Part shown: in pieces, positions 45,679-55,174 of the stretch
How positions within the stretch are numbered: position 1 is the stretch's first letter
Layout: each line of letters starts with the position of its first letter
NCBI RefSeq assembly: GCF_000706765.1
Contig: NZ_CP006018.1
Span: 1,612,001 to 1,676,000 of the forward strand
Length of the DNA stretch: 64,000 nucleotides
Direction of reading: 5' to 3'
From: Bifidobacterium [indicum] DSM 20214 = LMG 11587
Lineage (GTDB): Bacteria; Actinomycetota; Actinomycetes; Actinomycetales; Bifidobacteriaceae
Position numbers and translations under genes: made by a program
The notes under the pieces: model-generated
What the model saw: the letters and a program-made list of their open reading frames with translations, nothing else
Database searches by the model: none
Told to the model about the DNA's origin: nothing

Positions 45679-46527
45679 ATGACGTCACCCCCGGCACACG
45701 ACTCCTGGAGCAGCGCGCATAAGCTGACCGCCTCGCACCTTCGCCTCACCTATGGCGGGCGTACGGTCATCGAGGACCTGAGTCTGGATATACCCCCACA
45801 CACGATGGGGTCCATCATCGGACCCAACGGGTGCGGAAAATCAACCTTCCTCAAGGCCATGGCCAGGATACTGAAACCTGCCTCGGGGGCCGTCATGCTG
45901 GACGGAGAGCCCATCACCAGCATGCCCACCCGCAAGGTTGCAACGATTCTGGGGTTACTGCCGCAGAACCCGTCAGCCCCCGCCGGCATCACCATCGCCG
46001 ACCTGGTCGCTCGCGGCCGATACCCCCACCACCACTTCGTCGAGCGGTGGACGGACAAGGACGAAAAGGCGGTGGAACGGGCCCTTGCCCTGACCGGACT
46101 GACCGATATGGCGGGGTGCCCAATCGACCGCCTGTCCGGAGGCCAACGCCAGCGCGCCTGGATTGCCCTGACCCTCGCCCAGCAGACCGACATACTCCTT
46201 CTTGACGAGCCGACCACTTACCTGGACATCGCCTACCAGCTTGAGGTGCTTGACCTGCTGAGCACCCTGAACAGGCAGGAGGGCGTCACGGTGGTCATGG
46301 TTCTCCACGACCTGAACATGGCCGCCAGATACTCGGATTGGATCCTGGCCATCAAGGATGGCAGGAGGGTCGCCCTGGGCGCTCCCGACGAGGTCATGAC
46401 CGAGAACCTGGTCACGGAGGTGTTCGACATCGCGTCCACCGTGGCGAAGGATGGGTCCACCGGCACTCCACTGATGACACCTGCTCCCCTCCATAGCCTC
46501 GGAGCCCACTCCGTGAGGCCCCGGTAA
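45679..46527 (+). CDS. Siderophore ABC transporter ATPase (FepC type)
   Basis: A 282-residue ATPase. Walker A is GPNGCGKST, the Q-loop region LGLLPQNPSAPAGITI, the signature RLSGGQRQRAWIAL, Walker B ILLLDEPTTYLD and the switch MVLHDLNMA. The open frame extends upstream to 45190 but that part overlaps permease 2 out of frame and is spurious; the ATG at 45679 fits the family start. It powers ferric-siderophore import. Confidence 0.92.
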   Translation: MTSPPAHDSWSSAHKLTASHLRLTYGGRTVIEDLSLDIPPHTMGSIIGPNGCGKSTFLKAMARILKPASGAVMLDGEPITSMPTRKVATILGLLPQNPSAPAGITIADLVARGRYPHHHFVERWTDKDEKAVERALALTGLTDMAGCPIDRLSGGQRQRAWIALTLAQQTDILLLDEPTTYLDIAYQLEVLDLLSTLNRQEGVTVVMVLHDLNMAARYSDWILAIKDGRRVALGAPDEVMTENLVTEVFDIASTVAKDGSTGTPLMTPAPLHSLGAHSVRPR

Positions 46528-46632
46528 TGTACATCCCCATGATTCGCATCCGATATCCGAAACACAGCAATCCAGCCCTATGACACCAAACCCGGTGTCC
46601 TGATTCTCGGCAACCCAGACACCCACACAACA

Positions 46633-46654
46633 GGCCTGAGTCCAAGGTCAGGCC
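46633..46654. promoter_or_regulatory. Inverted repeat upstream of the siderophore-interacting protein
   Basis: GGCCTGA at 46633-46639 and TCAGGCC at 46648-46654, 8 bases apart, 23 bases before the start of the next gene. GACACC-aaaccc-GGTGTC lies about 40 bases further upstream and may be a weak terminator. Either could control the last gene separately; no known regulator is matched. Confidence 0.3.
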
Positions 46655-46676
46655 ATACACCCCAACAGAAAGAGCA

Positions 46677-47651
46677 ATGACCATGAAACTTCCCGCCAAC
46701 CACCCGGTATCCCTGATTCCCTTCCACGTCACCGTGGCCAGAACGGAAACACTCTCGCCCCACTTCCGCCGCATCGTCTTCCAGAGTCCCGATCTGAAGA
46801 TCTTCGCCGATGCGGGATACGACGAGCGAATCAAAATCATCCTTCCCCTTCCGGACGGATCAGTGCCTGACCCCTCCTTCTTTGAGGTTGCCCCAGAAGT
46901 TCCGCTTGGCTGGCTACAGGAATGGAGAGCTCTCCCTACGGAGCGCCGCAACCCGATGCGTACCTACACGGTTCGCGCTCTCAGGCCCGAGATCGGGGAA
47001 ATGGATGTGGACTTCGTCATCCACGATCCTTCCGGACCTGCCGGAACCTTCGCGGAGCAGGCCAAGCCAGGCGACAAAGCCGTCATCATCGGCCCCGATG
47101 GAAGGGTCGGAGGACAGGTTCCAGGACTTGATTTTCACCCGGGCCAATCCAGGCATATCCTCCTGGCGGGTGATGAAACGGCGCTCCCGGCCATCGCCGC
47201 CATAATGGAAAGCCTGGTTCGCGACCAGTGGCAGGGTGACGGGGTGGTGGTGATTGAAGTCCCGACCGAAGAGGACCGCCTCCCCCTCCAAACACCCGAG
47301 GGCATTCGCGTCATCTGGACTGTGCGCGACGAGTCCGGCCACGGTCATGCCCTTACCGAGGCCATGCACAACCTCCTGGATGACCTGCCGGTCCATTCCG
47401 ACTCGGACGAGGCCGCTCAATCCTCCAAGGAATTCAAGGAAATCGATATCGACCGCGAGCTGCTCTGGGAGACATCCGATTCCGCCGAGGCGGATACCGT
47501 CATCCAAACCGATGACCTGTATGCCTGGATTGCCGGCGAGGCAGCCACCGTCCGTGACCTGAGGCGCATGCTGGTCAGAGACCACGGAATGGACCGACGC
47601 AGTGTCTCCTTCATGGGATACTGGCGACAGGGCCGTAGCGAGATGTCCTGA
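46677..47651 (+). CDS. Siderophore-interacting protein (FAD-dependent ferric reductase)
   Basis: A 324-residue SIP-family flavoprotein. The FAD site is RTYTVRAL, the phosphate and NAD(P)H region ILLAGDETALPAIAAIME, and the C-terminal marks AWIAGEAATVRDLRR and FMGYWRQG are present. SIP proteins reduce Fe(III)-siderophore in the cytoplasm to free Fe(II). It completes the uptake pathway of the four genes upstream. Met1 (46677) and Met3 (46683) are both usable starts. An acidic insert (HSDSDEAAQSSKEFKEIDID) lies between the NAD(P)H blocks. Confidence 0.9.
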   Translation: MTMKLPANHPVSLIPFHVTVARTETLSPHFRRIVFQSPDLKIFADAGYDERIKIILPLPDGSVPDPSFFEVAPEVPLGWLQEWRALPTERRNPMRTYTVRALRPEIGEMDVDFVIHDPSGPAGTFAEQAKPGDKAVIIGPDGRVGGQVPGLDFHPGQSRHILLAGDETALPAIAAIMESLVRDQWQGDGVVVIEVPTEEDRLPLQTPEGIRVIWTVRDESGHGHALTEAMHNLLDDLPVHSDSDEAAQSSKEFKEIDIDRELLWETSDSAEADTVIQTDDLYAWIAGEAATVRDLRRMLVRDHGMDRRSVSFMGYWRQGRSEMS

Positions 47652-47703
47652 TACGGACTTCGGGTGCGGTCGGCCCCCATTACCGACAGCCGACCGCAAC
47701 GGG

Positions 47704-48294
47704 TCAGTTCCCAGCAGGCGAGCCGCAGTACTCCCGGAAGAAGTTGCCAATCACCTGGTGACCATACTGGCTGCCGATGCTCTCGGGGTGGAATTGGACA
47801 CCCTCCATGAGCGATCGACCACGTCTCAGGCCCATCACATACCCGTCCAGAAGCGAGCGCGCACTGATCTCCAGATCGGCGACCTGCCCGACCGAGGTCT
47901 CATCGGCAACCAGGGAATGGTACCTGGTCACCTCAAAGGTGTCGGGTAACCCTGTGAAGCAGCCCCTCCCGTCGTTTCTTATCCGGCTCACCTTACCGTG
48001 CTGGCGGCTGGAGGCCCTGACCACCTGGGCTCCGGCATGTACTGCGATGGCCTGCATGCCCAGGCAGATGCCGAATACCGGCTTCCGTCCCGCAACCCGG
48101 TCAAGGAGCTCCAGGTATCCGCAGTCCTCCGGATGGCCCGGTCCAGGGCCCAGGATGACCGCATCAAAGGTGAGTGGATCCACCTCGGCAAGGTGGTTCA
48201 CCCGGACAATGGTCGTATCGGCGCCCAACAGGTCCACGTAGTTCTTGACCACATAGACGAAACTGTCGAAGGCATCAACCAGCAAGACTCTCAT
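47704..48294 (-). CDS. trpG: Anthranilate synthase glutaminase component (TrpG/PabA)
   Basis: A 196-residue class I glutamine amidotransferase. It has DAFDSFVYVVKNYVDLLG, the oxyanion loop GPGPGHPED, the nucleophile elbow GICLGMQAI and the His-Glu of GVQFHPESIGS. It supplies ammonia to the chorismate-using partner encoded directly upstream, whose 3' end overlaps its start by 20 bases. Family members serve tryptophan or folate synthesis, and one subunit may serve both. Confidence 0.9.
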   Translation of the reverse strand: MRVLLVDAFDSFVYVVKNYVDLLGADTTIVRVNHLAEVDPLTFDAVILGPGPGHPEDCGYLELLDRVAGRKPVFGICLGMQAIAVHAGAQVVRASSRQHGKVSRIRNDGRGCFTGLPDTFEVTRYHSLVADETSVGQVADLEISARSLLDGYVMGLRRGRSLMEGVQFHPESIGSQYGHQVIGNFFREYCGSPAGN

Positions 48295-49918
48295 GGGCCA
48301 GCTCCTTTCCGGTGATGGCCAGATAGGCCGAACTCATCTTCTTCATGGTTTCCTGCCATTCGCTTTCCGGCTGAGAATCCTCGACGATTCCGGCCGAGGC
48401 GCGCAGGTGGTACCTGCCCGAATGGTAGGAGGCCGTCCTTATGCACAGCGCCGTCAGGACCTGGCCGTCAAATCCGAGGAAGCCCACCGCCCCGGCATAT
48501 ACCCCGCGCGAACTGACCTCGGTCTCCTCGATGATTTCCACGGCGCGCACCTTGGGGGTTCCTGTCATGGTGCCGGCGGGGAAGGCGGCCGAGAAGACGT
48601 CGTACTTGTCCAGGCCAGGCCGGATTCGACCGACCACATCCGAGACCATATGAATGACGTGGGAGTAAACCTCGGTGGTCATCAGCCGGTCCACCTCCAA
48701 GGATTCGGGTGTGCAGCACCTGGCTACGTCGTTGCGCCCCAAATCCACCAGCATCAGGTGTTCGGCCCGTTCCTTGGGGTCGCCGGTCAGCTGCCTGATG
48801 GCCGCCTGGCGGGCCTCATCATCTCCGGGATTGCCGACAGTTCCTGCGATGGGCCTCAGGGTTATGTCACCATCAGGGGTCAGTCCGATGAAGAGCTCGG
48901 GGCTGGCGCCGATGACATGCACCCCTTGGGGAGTCACAAAATAGTACATATAGGGGGACGGGTCCTGCCGACGCAGCCGTTGGTAGACCTGGAAGGGCGG
49001 AATCCTGGAGTCCACCTGAATCTCATGCCCGAGCTGGAGCTGGTACACATCTCCCTGGGCTATGTGCTCCTTGCCCTTGGCAAACCACCGATAGAAGAGG
49101 TCCCGGTCAATCGTGTCATGGGCGCTGTAAGGGAAGTCCGATCCGGCATCCTCAGACCCTGCACCGGTCCGGGCAAGGTCTTCCGCAAGGGGTGCGTCAG
49201 ATTGCAGCAGGCCCAGCATTTCCGCAAACCGGTCGGACTCATGCCCAACGCTCTTCCCATCCGGCTGCCCGTCAAGCCTGCTGTACTCAATGCCACCCGC
49301 GTCTTCCTGCCCTACCGGACTGTCGCTTTCCCTGCTTCCCCGACCATCCCGGATGTCGTACCCGCCAGGGTCGCCGCTCAGATGGATCAGCGTGGCGCAG
49401 TGGCCGCCAGCCTTCAGGTCCAGGGTGATGATTCCCCGGTAGAGGGTCAGCGAGATGACCGGTAGGGCCGCATCCCTGGGAATGCGCTCTTCCAGGTCTT
49501 CAATCATGAAAATGGTGTCATACCCGAAGTAGCCGAACCATCCCATCCCGAAGGGGCCTTCATGGCCGCCGCTGATGGCGAAGGAGGACTCAATCCCCCT
49601 CAGTACCGCGAACACCTCCTGGATGTCGGAGACCGGATGGTGAACCACCCCCTGCTCAATCCGGCCGAAGACCTCCAACAGACCTGCCAGCTGTACGTTA
49701 CCCAGCGGATCAATGGTCATAACGTGGTCCGTCACACTCAGGGTCAACATGGGCTCGAATCCAATCACCGAACGGTTCCTGTCCGTATCGGGACCGCTCA
49801 GGGACTCCAGGAGGAAGAGCTGATCCTCCCGATACCTGGTGCGCAAGCGCCTGTATATGGACAGGGCGTCAAGGTCGCTGACGAATTGGTGGGATTCCAT
49901 GGTTGCATTGATGGTCAT
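48275..49918 (-). CDS. trpE: Anthranilate synthase component I (TrpE-like)
   Basis: A 547-residue chorismate-binding enzyme. The C-terminal catalytic blocks are PIAGTVGNPGDDEAR, LMLVDLGRNDVARC, AAFPAGTMTGTPKVRA and RASAGIVEDSQPESEW. PIAGT, with Ala rather than Lys, indicates anthranilate synthase rather than PabB, which has PIKGT. An unusual acidic insert (DGRGSRESDSPVGQEDAGG and what follows) lies between the N-terminal and catalytic halves. The start at 49918 has AAGGGAG upstream; the frame is open to 50074. No other trp gene is near. Confidence 0.85.
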   Translation of the reverse strand: MTINATMESHQFVSDLDALSIYRRLRTRYREDQLFLLESLSGPDTDRNRSVIGFEPMLTLSVTDHVMTIDPLGNVQLAGLLEVFGRIEQGVVHHPVSDIQEVFAVLRGIESSFAISGGHEGPFGMGWFGYFGYDTIFMIEDLEERIPRDAALPVISLTLYRGIITLDLKAGGHCATLIHLSGDPGGYDIRDGRGSRESDSPVGQEDAGGIEYSRLDGQPDGKSVGHESDRFAEMLGLLQSDAPLAEDLARTGAGSEDAGSDFPYSAHDTIDRDLFYRWFAKGKEHIAQGDVYQLQLGHEIQVDSRIPPFQVYQRLRRQDPSPYMYYFVTPQGVHVIGASPELFIGLTPDGDITLRPIAGTVGNPGDDEARQAAIRQLTGDPKERAEHLMLVDLGRNDVARCCTPESLEVDRLMTTEVYSHVIHMVSDVVGRIRPGLDKYDVFSAAFPAGTMTGTPKVRAVEIIEETEVSSRGVYAGAVGFLGFDGQVLTALCIRTASYHSGRYHLRASAGIVEDSQPESEWQETMKKMSSAYLAITGKELAHESLAG

Positions 49919-50284
49919 ACCGGCACTCCCTTGGTCGGATGCTGCGATTGGAAAGACGGGGGATGAACCTCTCATGGTGCGAGTGCGCCCGGGTTGAGGC
50001 GGGTATCCAATACGGTATGAATCCAAACCATCCGATGGCCCCACACCCGTCAGCAATGGAAAAAGAGACCTCAAACACCGAGGCGGATATATGAATCAGA
50101 AGAAGAACCGAGCCGGTTCTGGCCCATCAGGCGAAGGACATTAACGCCATCGGGCATCGACATAGAAAAAGACACCCATGGGCAACCAGGCCTGCCGTGA
50201 TGTCATTTTCCTCATGGGCACGATGCTAGAGCACCCGTGTGCATCCTCCCAAGCAGCATCCACCATTCGGACGTAGTTCGTCCA

Positions 50285-50323
50285 TTTGACCCACTCCAGT
50301 ACGTTTTGACCCACTCCAGTACG
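50285..50323. repeat. Two 19-base direct repeats
   Basis: TTTGACCCACTCCAGTACG at 50285-50303 is repeated exactly at 50305-50323, a 20-base period. It lies 19 bases after the stop of the AraC-type gene and 370 bases before the trpE start, both on the minus strand. It may be a two-turn binding site or a slippage duplication. Confidence 0.8.
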
Positions 50324-50342
50324 CGAAGAGAAATCAACAGCC

Positions 50343-51227
50343 TCAGTGTCGATACGCCCGGCGGTAGGCACGCGGGGTCGTGCCGGTCTCCATCTTGAAG
50401 CGACGGTTGAAATTGGCGGCATTACCGAACCCGCTCAAGGACTGAATCCGGGCGATGGGCAGATCGGTGGTGACCAGGAGGAGGGAGGCGCGTGCAGTCC
50501 GCAAGCGGCAGACCAGTGCGGAAAAGTTGATTCCCGCCGCCTCCTTGAAGAAGCGGGAGAACGCAGAGGGACTCATCACCACCTGGGCAGCGACCTCCTC
50601 CAAGGTAATCCGGTCTGCGATATGTGCCGTGATATACGCCAGGACCTGGTTGACCCGTTCCGTCATGCCGTCGGGCGCCTCCGCCACGTAACCCGGCGTA
50701 ACCACTGTCATCCACTCCCGGCGAGGGGCCTGGATGAAGATACGGAAAATCGCCAGGAGGTCAATCAGCCGGTCAAGATCATGATGCGCCCCCATACCAA
50801 TCAGGATGGTGGCCGCTCGGCGCGCGGATGCGCCTGACAGGACAAGGGCCTGCCCACTCCGTCTCAACAGGGTCAGTATCCTCCCGGCCTCGGGGAAAAT
50901 CCGCGCCAAGGCTCGGATGCGCTCGGGATGAACCTGGCAGGCCACATCCCGTTTGGGAATGGACACCTCACCCGGGTCCAATTCCGAAATCCAATTATGG
51001 GGAACATCGCTCCCCAGGAGGGAAACCTGCCCCGAATCAAAAGGCACCATCCCATCCCCGGCCATCATCATTCCCCTACCCTTGCGGATCAGATGGATCT
51101 CAATTTCGATGTGGTGATGCCACCGGGCCAGGGCCGAAGGGTACCCGTGCTCCACCCAGCGGATGCTCTCGCCGCTCCGAGGCAGGACCACCTCCAAATC
51201 CGCCCGCCCATCGACATGACTGCCCAT
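50343..51227 (-). CDS. AraC-family transcriptional regulator with cupin sensor
   Basis: A 294-residue regulator. The N-terminal cupin is RWHHHIEIEIHLIRKGRG with GQVSLLGSDVPHNW. The C-terminal double helix-turn-helix is ITLEEVAAQVVMSPSAFSRFF and IARIQSLSGFGNAANFNRRF, ending in GTTPRAYRR. Start 51227 has GGAGG upstream; the frame opens at 51380. It is divergent from the MDR dehydrogenase at 51620, a likely target. Ligand unknown; AraC proteins of this shape often sense sugars. Confidence 0.88.
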   Translation of the reverse strand: MGSHVDGRADLEVVLPRSGESIRWVEHGYPSALARWHHHIEIEIHLIRKGRGMMMAGDGMVPFDSGQVSLLGSDVPHNWISELDPGEVSIPKRDVACQVHPERIRALARIFPEAGRILTLLRRSGQALVLSGASARRAATILIGMGAHHDLDRLIDLLAIFRIFIQAPRREWMTVVTPGYVAEAPDGMTERVNQVLAYITAHIADRITLEEVAAQVVMSPSAFSRFFKEAAGINFSALVCRLRTARASLLLVTTDLPIARIQSLSGFGNAANFNRRFKMETGTTPRAYRRAYRH

Positions 51228-51619
51228 GCTCACCCACCTCCGATATGTGCGGGGAAACGGCCTGTTGCTCTTGACCCAATCGGTCGCGCTCAGCACAACT
51301 GATCGCACACAGGGGGAGAGCCTCAACGGCACCTTTGCCAACCCTGTCACTGCCAGGGCGAGACTACCCATCCTATCCAAGGAAAAGGCAAAATAATACC
51401 GATATCCGGCAGAAAAGCACCGGATTCCAAATCCTGGCGACCCTAGGATGAAACCAGGCAGTTGAGAACTTCGGCACCCAACTCCTCAATCAGATGAGGG
51501 GTATCAGTCCGAAGACGATTCACCCTATAGGTATGCACAAGGTCCAAGCCGAAATACCGGAAGAGCAGTAAGCACAGCGACGAGCAAACCTGCACCGCAG
51601 CCGGCGGAGGGAAACCATC

Positions 51620-52648
51620 ATGAGGGCACTGGTATTGGACAGAACACGCGGCCTGCACATGAGGCAGGTCCCGGTTCCTCGGCCCAAGGCGGGAGAGGTT
51701 CTCATCCGCACCGCCTTTACAGGCGTATCCAGCACAGATCGCGGCATCTACCAGGGAGCACAGGGTTCGATTGAGGCCAATCTCCCGATTATCCTGGGGC
51801 ACGAGAACTGCGGAACCGTGGCGGCCATCGGCACCCGGTCGGTCACCCTGGCTGACGGAGGCCAGGCGGCCGAGGGGGACAGGGTGGCCGTGGACCCTAA
51901 CATCACCTGTCATCGTTGTGATTACTGCCGAAATGGCAGACCCGAACTCTGCCGACACCCGGTGGTCATCGGCGTGACCCGCGGAGGTGGGATGGCCGAG
52001 TACTTCTCCGCCCCGGCCGAGGTGGTCTACCGGCTGCCCGATCGATTGGAGTTTCTGGAGTCCACTGCCATCGGTCCCCTATCCTGCGCCTTGCATGGCA
52101 TCCGATGCCTGGACTTGCGGCCCAATCAGCGGGCCCTGATTGTTGGGGATGGATTCATGGCACAGCTCTTTGCCCAGCTCCTCAGGATTCAGGGCATCTT
52201 TCAGATCGACATGGTCGGATTGAGCGAGACGAAACTGGCCAGGGGGAAGGCGCTGAACAACCTTCATGCCGTCTACAGGTCGGACAAGCGGAGACAGACA
52301 CCGCCCCGGGACCACTATGACCTGGTGATCGAAGCCGTCGGGGTTCCCGCCGCCGAGACCATGGCCATCAAGGCATGCCGCCATGGGGCCCAGGTGCTCA
52401 TGTTCGGCGTTGGCCGCCCTGATGCCCGATTCACGATGAACGCCTATGACATCTACCGCAAGGAGCTGACCATCAAGGGATCCTTCAGCAACCCGTGTTC
52501 ATTCGACGACGCCATCAGCCTCCTTGCCTCCGCTCGCCTGGATATCGCAGGTCTGGTCACCCACACATTGAGCCTCGAACAAGTGCCCGACCTGATGTCC
52601 GGATCGATCGGCGGTGTCATCAAGGCGGTGGTCGCCTTCGGGGACTGA
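51620..52648 (+). CDS. Medium-chain dehydrogenase (glucose dehydrogenase-like), atypical zinc site
   Basis: A 342-residue MDR enzyme. Four structural-zinc cysteines are in CHRCDYCRNGRPELC, GHE is present, and the nucleotide region is ALIVGDGFMAQLFAQLL. The position normally held by the first catalytic-zinc Cys (CGTD) is Ser (GVSSTDRGIYQG). The TDRG pattern resembles bacterial and archaeal glucose 1-dehydrogenases, where that residue varies. Substrate is probably a sugar or polyol, an inference from this resemblance. It is divergent from the AraC regulator. Confidence 0.8.
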   Translation: MRALVLDRTRGLHMRQVPVPRPKAGEVLIRTAFTGVSSTDRGIYQGAQGSIEANLPIILGHENCGTVAAIGTRSVTLADGGQAAEGDRVAVDPNITCHRCDYCRNGRPELCRHPVVIGVTRGGGMAEYFSAPAEVVYRLPDRLEFLESTAIGPLSCALHGIRCLDLRPNQRALIVGDGFMAQLFAQLLRIQGIFQIDMVGLSETKLARGKALNNLHAVYRSDKRRQTPPRDHYDLVIEAVGVPAAETMAIKACRHGAQVLMFGVGRPDARFTMNAYDIYRKELTIKGSFSNPCSFDDAISLLASARLDIAGLVTHTLSLEQVPDLMSGSIGGVIKAVVAFGD

Positions 52649-52799
52649 GGACCGCGCAAGCGCAACCGGGAATCGGAATCCCTAAAGCAGCGGCAACCGG
52701 CACCAGAGGTTCCGTACCGAGCAGCGCATACCATGGTTCCAGCAGCACGTATCGGCCATACGTCAGAATACGGTGCTCGCCACAACAAAGGAGTTATCC

Positions 52800-53195
52800 A
52801 TGCAGCCAATGTCGGCATTCACCACAGACCTCCAGCACTCAGGCATGATTGCCCATAACCTGGATGAGACCGTTGACTTCTATACCGCCAAGCTCGGTTT
52901 CGAGCTGGTGGGAGTCTTCCCCAACGGAGAGAACCGTTGCGCCTTCATGCGTTATGGTCACCTGACCATCGAGACCTGGGAAGGCGAAGAGGCCCCTTTG
53001 ACCACTGGAGCCATCAATCACTGGGCCCTGGATACCCCGGATATCGAAGCCGCCTATCAGAATGCCAGGGATCTGGGGTTGGAGATCAAGGAAGACGGCA
53101 TCCAGTCCATCCCCACCTTCTGGGATCGCGGCATCCGCTACTTCAACGTTTACGGACCCAACAGGGAGACCATCGAATTCTGTCAGATTCTCTGA
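52800..53195 (+). CDS. VOC-family (glyoxalase/bleomycin resistance) protein
   Basis: A 131-residue single VOC module pair: HSGMIAHNLDETVDFYTAKL, LTIETWEGEEAP, HWALDTPDIEAAYQNA and NVYGPNRETIEFCQIL. Metal ligands of the fold are visible at the His, the Glu of TIETWE and the last Glu. It may be an isomerase, lyase or resistance protein. AAGGAG is six bases upstream of the ATG at 52800. It lies 150 bases after the MDR gene, possibly in the same unit. Confidence 0.85.
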   Translation: MQPMSAFTTDLQHSGMIAHNLDETVDFYTAKLGFELVGVFPNGENRCAFMRYGHLTIETWEGEEAPLTTGAINHWALDTPDIEAAYQNARDLGLEIKEDGIQSIPTFWDRGIRYFNVYGPNRETIEFCQIL

Positions 53196-53510
53196 GCCGA
53201 CCATAACCGGCTGCATACGCTGACGGATGCAGCCGGCACCGTTCTTCCGCCCGGACGATTGAGGCGATTCGGCAGTCAGGCGATGTCGTGAGGCAGTATG
53301 CCCTGCAACAGCAGGGTTCCTTCTCATATCCGACCCTCGCTGCTGGCAGGCTCACCAGCTGAGCCGAAGACTACAAGCTTCCCTGCGACCGGCGACTTAT
53401 ACGACGAGGTCGATACATGACCCTCGAACGGAACCACCAGGACCAGGAGACCGATTGGTTCGAATCAAAGCCCGAGGCGAACTAAGCTCTATGCCCATAC
53501 CTTATAACCC

Positions 53511-53541
53511 CGCCTTTTCGCCGCTAAGAAAGGGCGTTTTG
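53511..53541 (+). terminator. Intrinsic terminator after the VOC gene region
   Basis: CGCCTTTTC at 53511-53519 pairs with GAAAGGGCG (one G-U), followed by TTTTGTC. The 53,196-53,787 gap otherwise holds one very short frame (MTLERNHQDQ, 22 residues, 53417-53485) without support, so I see no other gene there. Confidence 0.75.
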
Positions 53542-53787
53542 TCATAGCTGGCGGAATCCCGGTCCAGAGAAGCAGGCTTTGAACGTCATGATTTTCAGCA
53601 ATCGTACGAGTATCGATTTCCATGTGCTTGATTGGAAGGGAATCGTAAAAATGATATTGGGTTGTACTCTGAAGACAGTTATGGTACTGCTGTTCGCGGC
53701 AGCAGGAGCAATGTAGTCCTGATCAAATAGGGCTCAATCGAAGGGAATAGCGGACTATTTTTCCTATATGAAGCTTGGAATTCGGCT

Positions 53788-54990
53788 TCACAAGAGAGCT
53801 TTGTCTGACTTTTTCAAGAAGAGCACAACTATCAAGATAGATAGAAGTAGCGAGATCTCGAAGTTTCCAACTATTAATTGCTTAAGGTCTATTATTTTAA
53901 GCAATAGACCATTCACCCCTAGAACCAGGAATCCGGATATTCGGCTTATTGTTGAGTTGAGCGTTATTAACGTACTGATTCGCTCCTGAGATACCCTTAA
54001 GGAAAATAGCACATCATATAAATACTGCAAGAACATAAAGGCAAATGTCGCTGCACAATATGCGAATATGCCTGCTACCGTGCTAGGGAGCAAAATAAGG
54101 AGCGGCAAAGCGACAGCAAATGGAGTGGCAAAGAGAATGACACGTTTTAAGTGGTAATCGATACGGATAGAGTACGAGAGTATTCCGATTACCTGGAAAA
54201 CAAAATAAAATGCAATTAGGTATTTTTCTCTTATTCCAACTGACAACATGTATGCCTGCCATAAATTGAAATGTGTTTGGAAGAAGATTTGCCCAACCGC
54301 TGTAAGCATTATCAAGAGAGTCAGAGTGCGATTACCTTTTAGTTCGCCTAAGCCAGTTTTCACCTGCTTCAATATGGATGATCCGTCACTCCTTGAAGAA
54401 TGCTCATCTTTCGGGAAAAAGAGAGCGATCGGCAGAGCTGACAGACAAGCGAAGGCAATGCCGAATAAGTACATATTAAAGCCGACAGAAAAGTAAAGTA
54501 CAGCCCCGAGAGAGGCGCCTACTATCATTGCGACTAACGACAATTGACTAGAGATTCGCTTGAAGCGCTTTATCCGCTCTTCCGGATTGGTTAAATTCGC
54601 TTTGAAAATGTTGATCGTCGAGGCCTCTACAGTTCCTGAAGATAGTGCTTCAGCGATACCGTAAAAAGCCCATGCTACTGACATGGCGAGGAAACCGTTC
54701 CCAAAGAAAATGATAAGGCAGGTCAGAATCCAAGCCACGATAGAACACTCATAGATTATCTTTCGATCATAGAGATCTGATATCACCCCGCTTGGGAGCT
54801 CAAAAACGAAGACCGCAACATTGAAGATTGCCTGTACGAACATGATGTCAGCAAGGTTCAGGCCTTTACGCAAAAGAAGTACCGTAAGTATAGCATGGGG
54901 CTGTGACTTGGAAATAGTCAGGAGTGCTAGACTTGCATAGTAGGAAAGCTCGGCTTTATCCCACTTTTCCCGAATTCGTAGTATCTTCAA
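53788..54990 (-). CDS. MFS transporter, probable exporter of the peptide cassette
   Basis: A 400-residue transporter with about 12 helices. Motif A is SGVISDLYDRKIIYECS and an acidic cytoplasmic loop follows the sixth helix (FFPKDEHSSRSDGSS). The start is TTG at 54990 with GGAAGGGG upstream. Codon use is clearly AT-rich, like the genes to the right and unlike the core. It is divergent from the precursor peptide operon across a 270-base promoter region, a typical place for an export or immunity gene. Substrate is unknown. Confidence 0.78.
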   Translation of the reverse strand: MKILRIREKWDKAELSYYASLALLTISKSQPHAILTVLLLRKGLNLADIMFVQAIFNVAVFVFELPSGVISDLYDRKIIYECSIVAWILTCLIIFFGNGFLAMSVAWAFYGIAEALSSGTVEASTINIFKANLTNPEERIKRFKRISSQLSLVAMIVGASLGAVLYFSVGFNMYLFGIAFACLSALPIALFFPKDEHSSRSDGSSILKQVKTGLGELKGNRTLTLLIMLTAVGQIFFQTHFNLWQAYMLSVGIREKYLIAFYFVFQVIGILSYSIRIDYHLKRVILFATPFAVALPLLILLPSTVAGIFAYCAATFAFMFLQYLYDVLFSLRVSQERISTLITLNSTISRISGFLVLGVNGLLLKIIDLKQLIVGNFEISLLLSILIVVLFLKKSDKALL

Positions 54991-55060
54991 TATAGCCCCT
55001 TCCAGTATATCAAGAGTCCCAAAGATTACTCTGCTACGAGTAAAAGACGGAACATGCAGC

Positions 55061-55140
55061 CGGACTGTTCACAAGTATTGCAGTAGTAAGTGACAAGTTT
55101 AGATTGTTGAGTCAAAGAATATAAACGGACTGGTCACAAG
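55061..55140. repeat. Two direct repeats in the divergent promoter of the peptide cassette
   Basis: CGGACTGTTCACAAG at 55061-55075 and CGGACTGGTCACAAG at 55126-55140 differ at one base and lie 65 bases apart (about six helix turns), between the MFS start and the precursor gene. They look like paired operator sites. No regulator gene is in the cassette. Confidence 0.6.
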
Positions 55141-55174
55141 AACTAAAGATGCCCGATTAATGGGCAGATGTTTC

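Noticed and set aside
49919-50342. Tryptophan attenuator leader upstream of trpE
   Set aside because: A frame with WFGFIPYW exists but there is no Trp run, no clear leader start and no terminator/antiterminator pair; no T-box motif was seen.
53417-53485. 22-residue frame MTLERNHQDQ...
   Set aside because: No convincing ribosome site, no neighbour logic; kept only as a note in the terminator entry.
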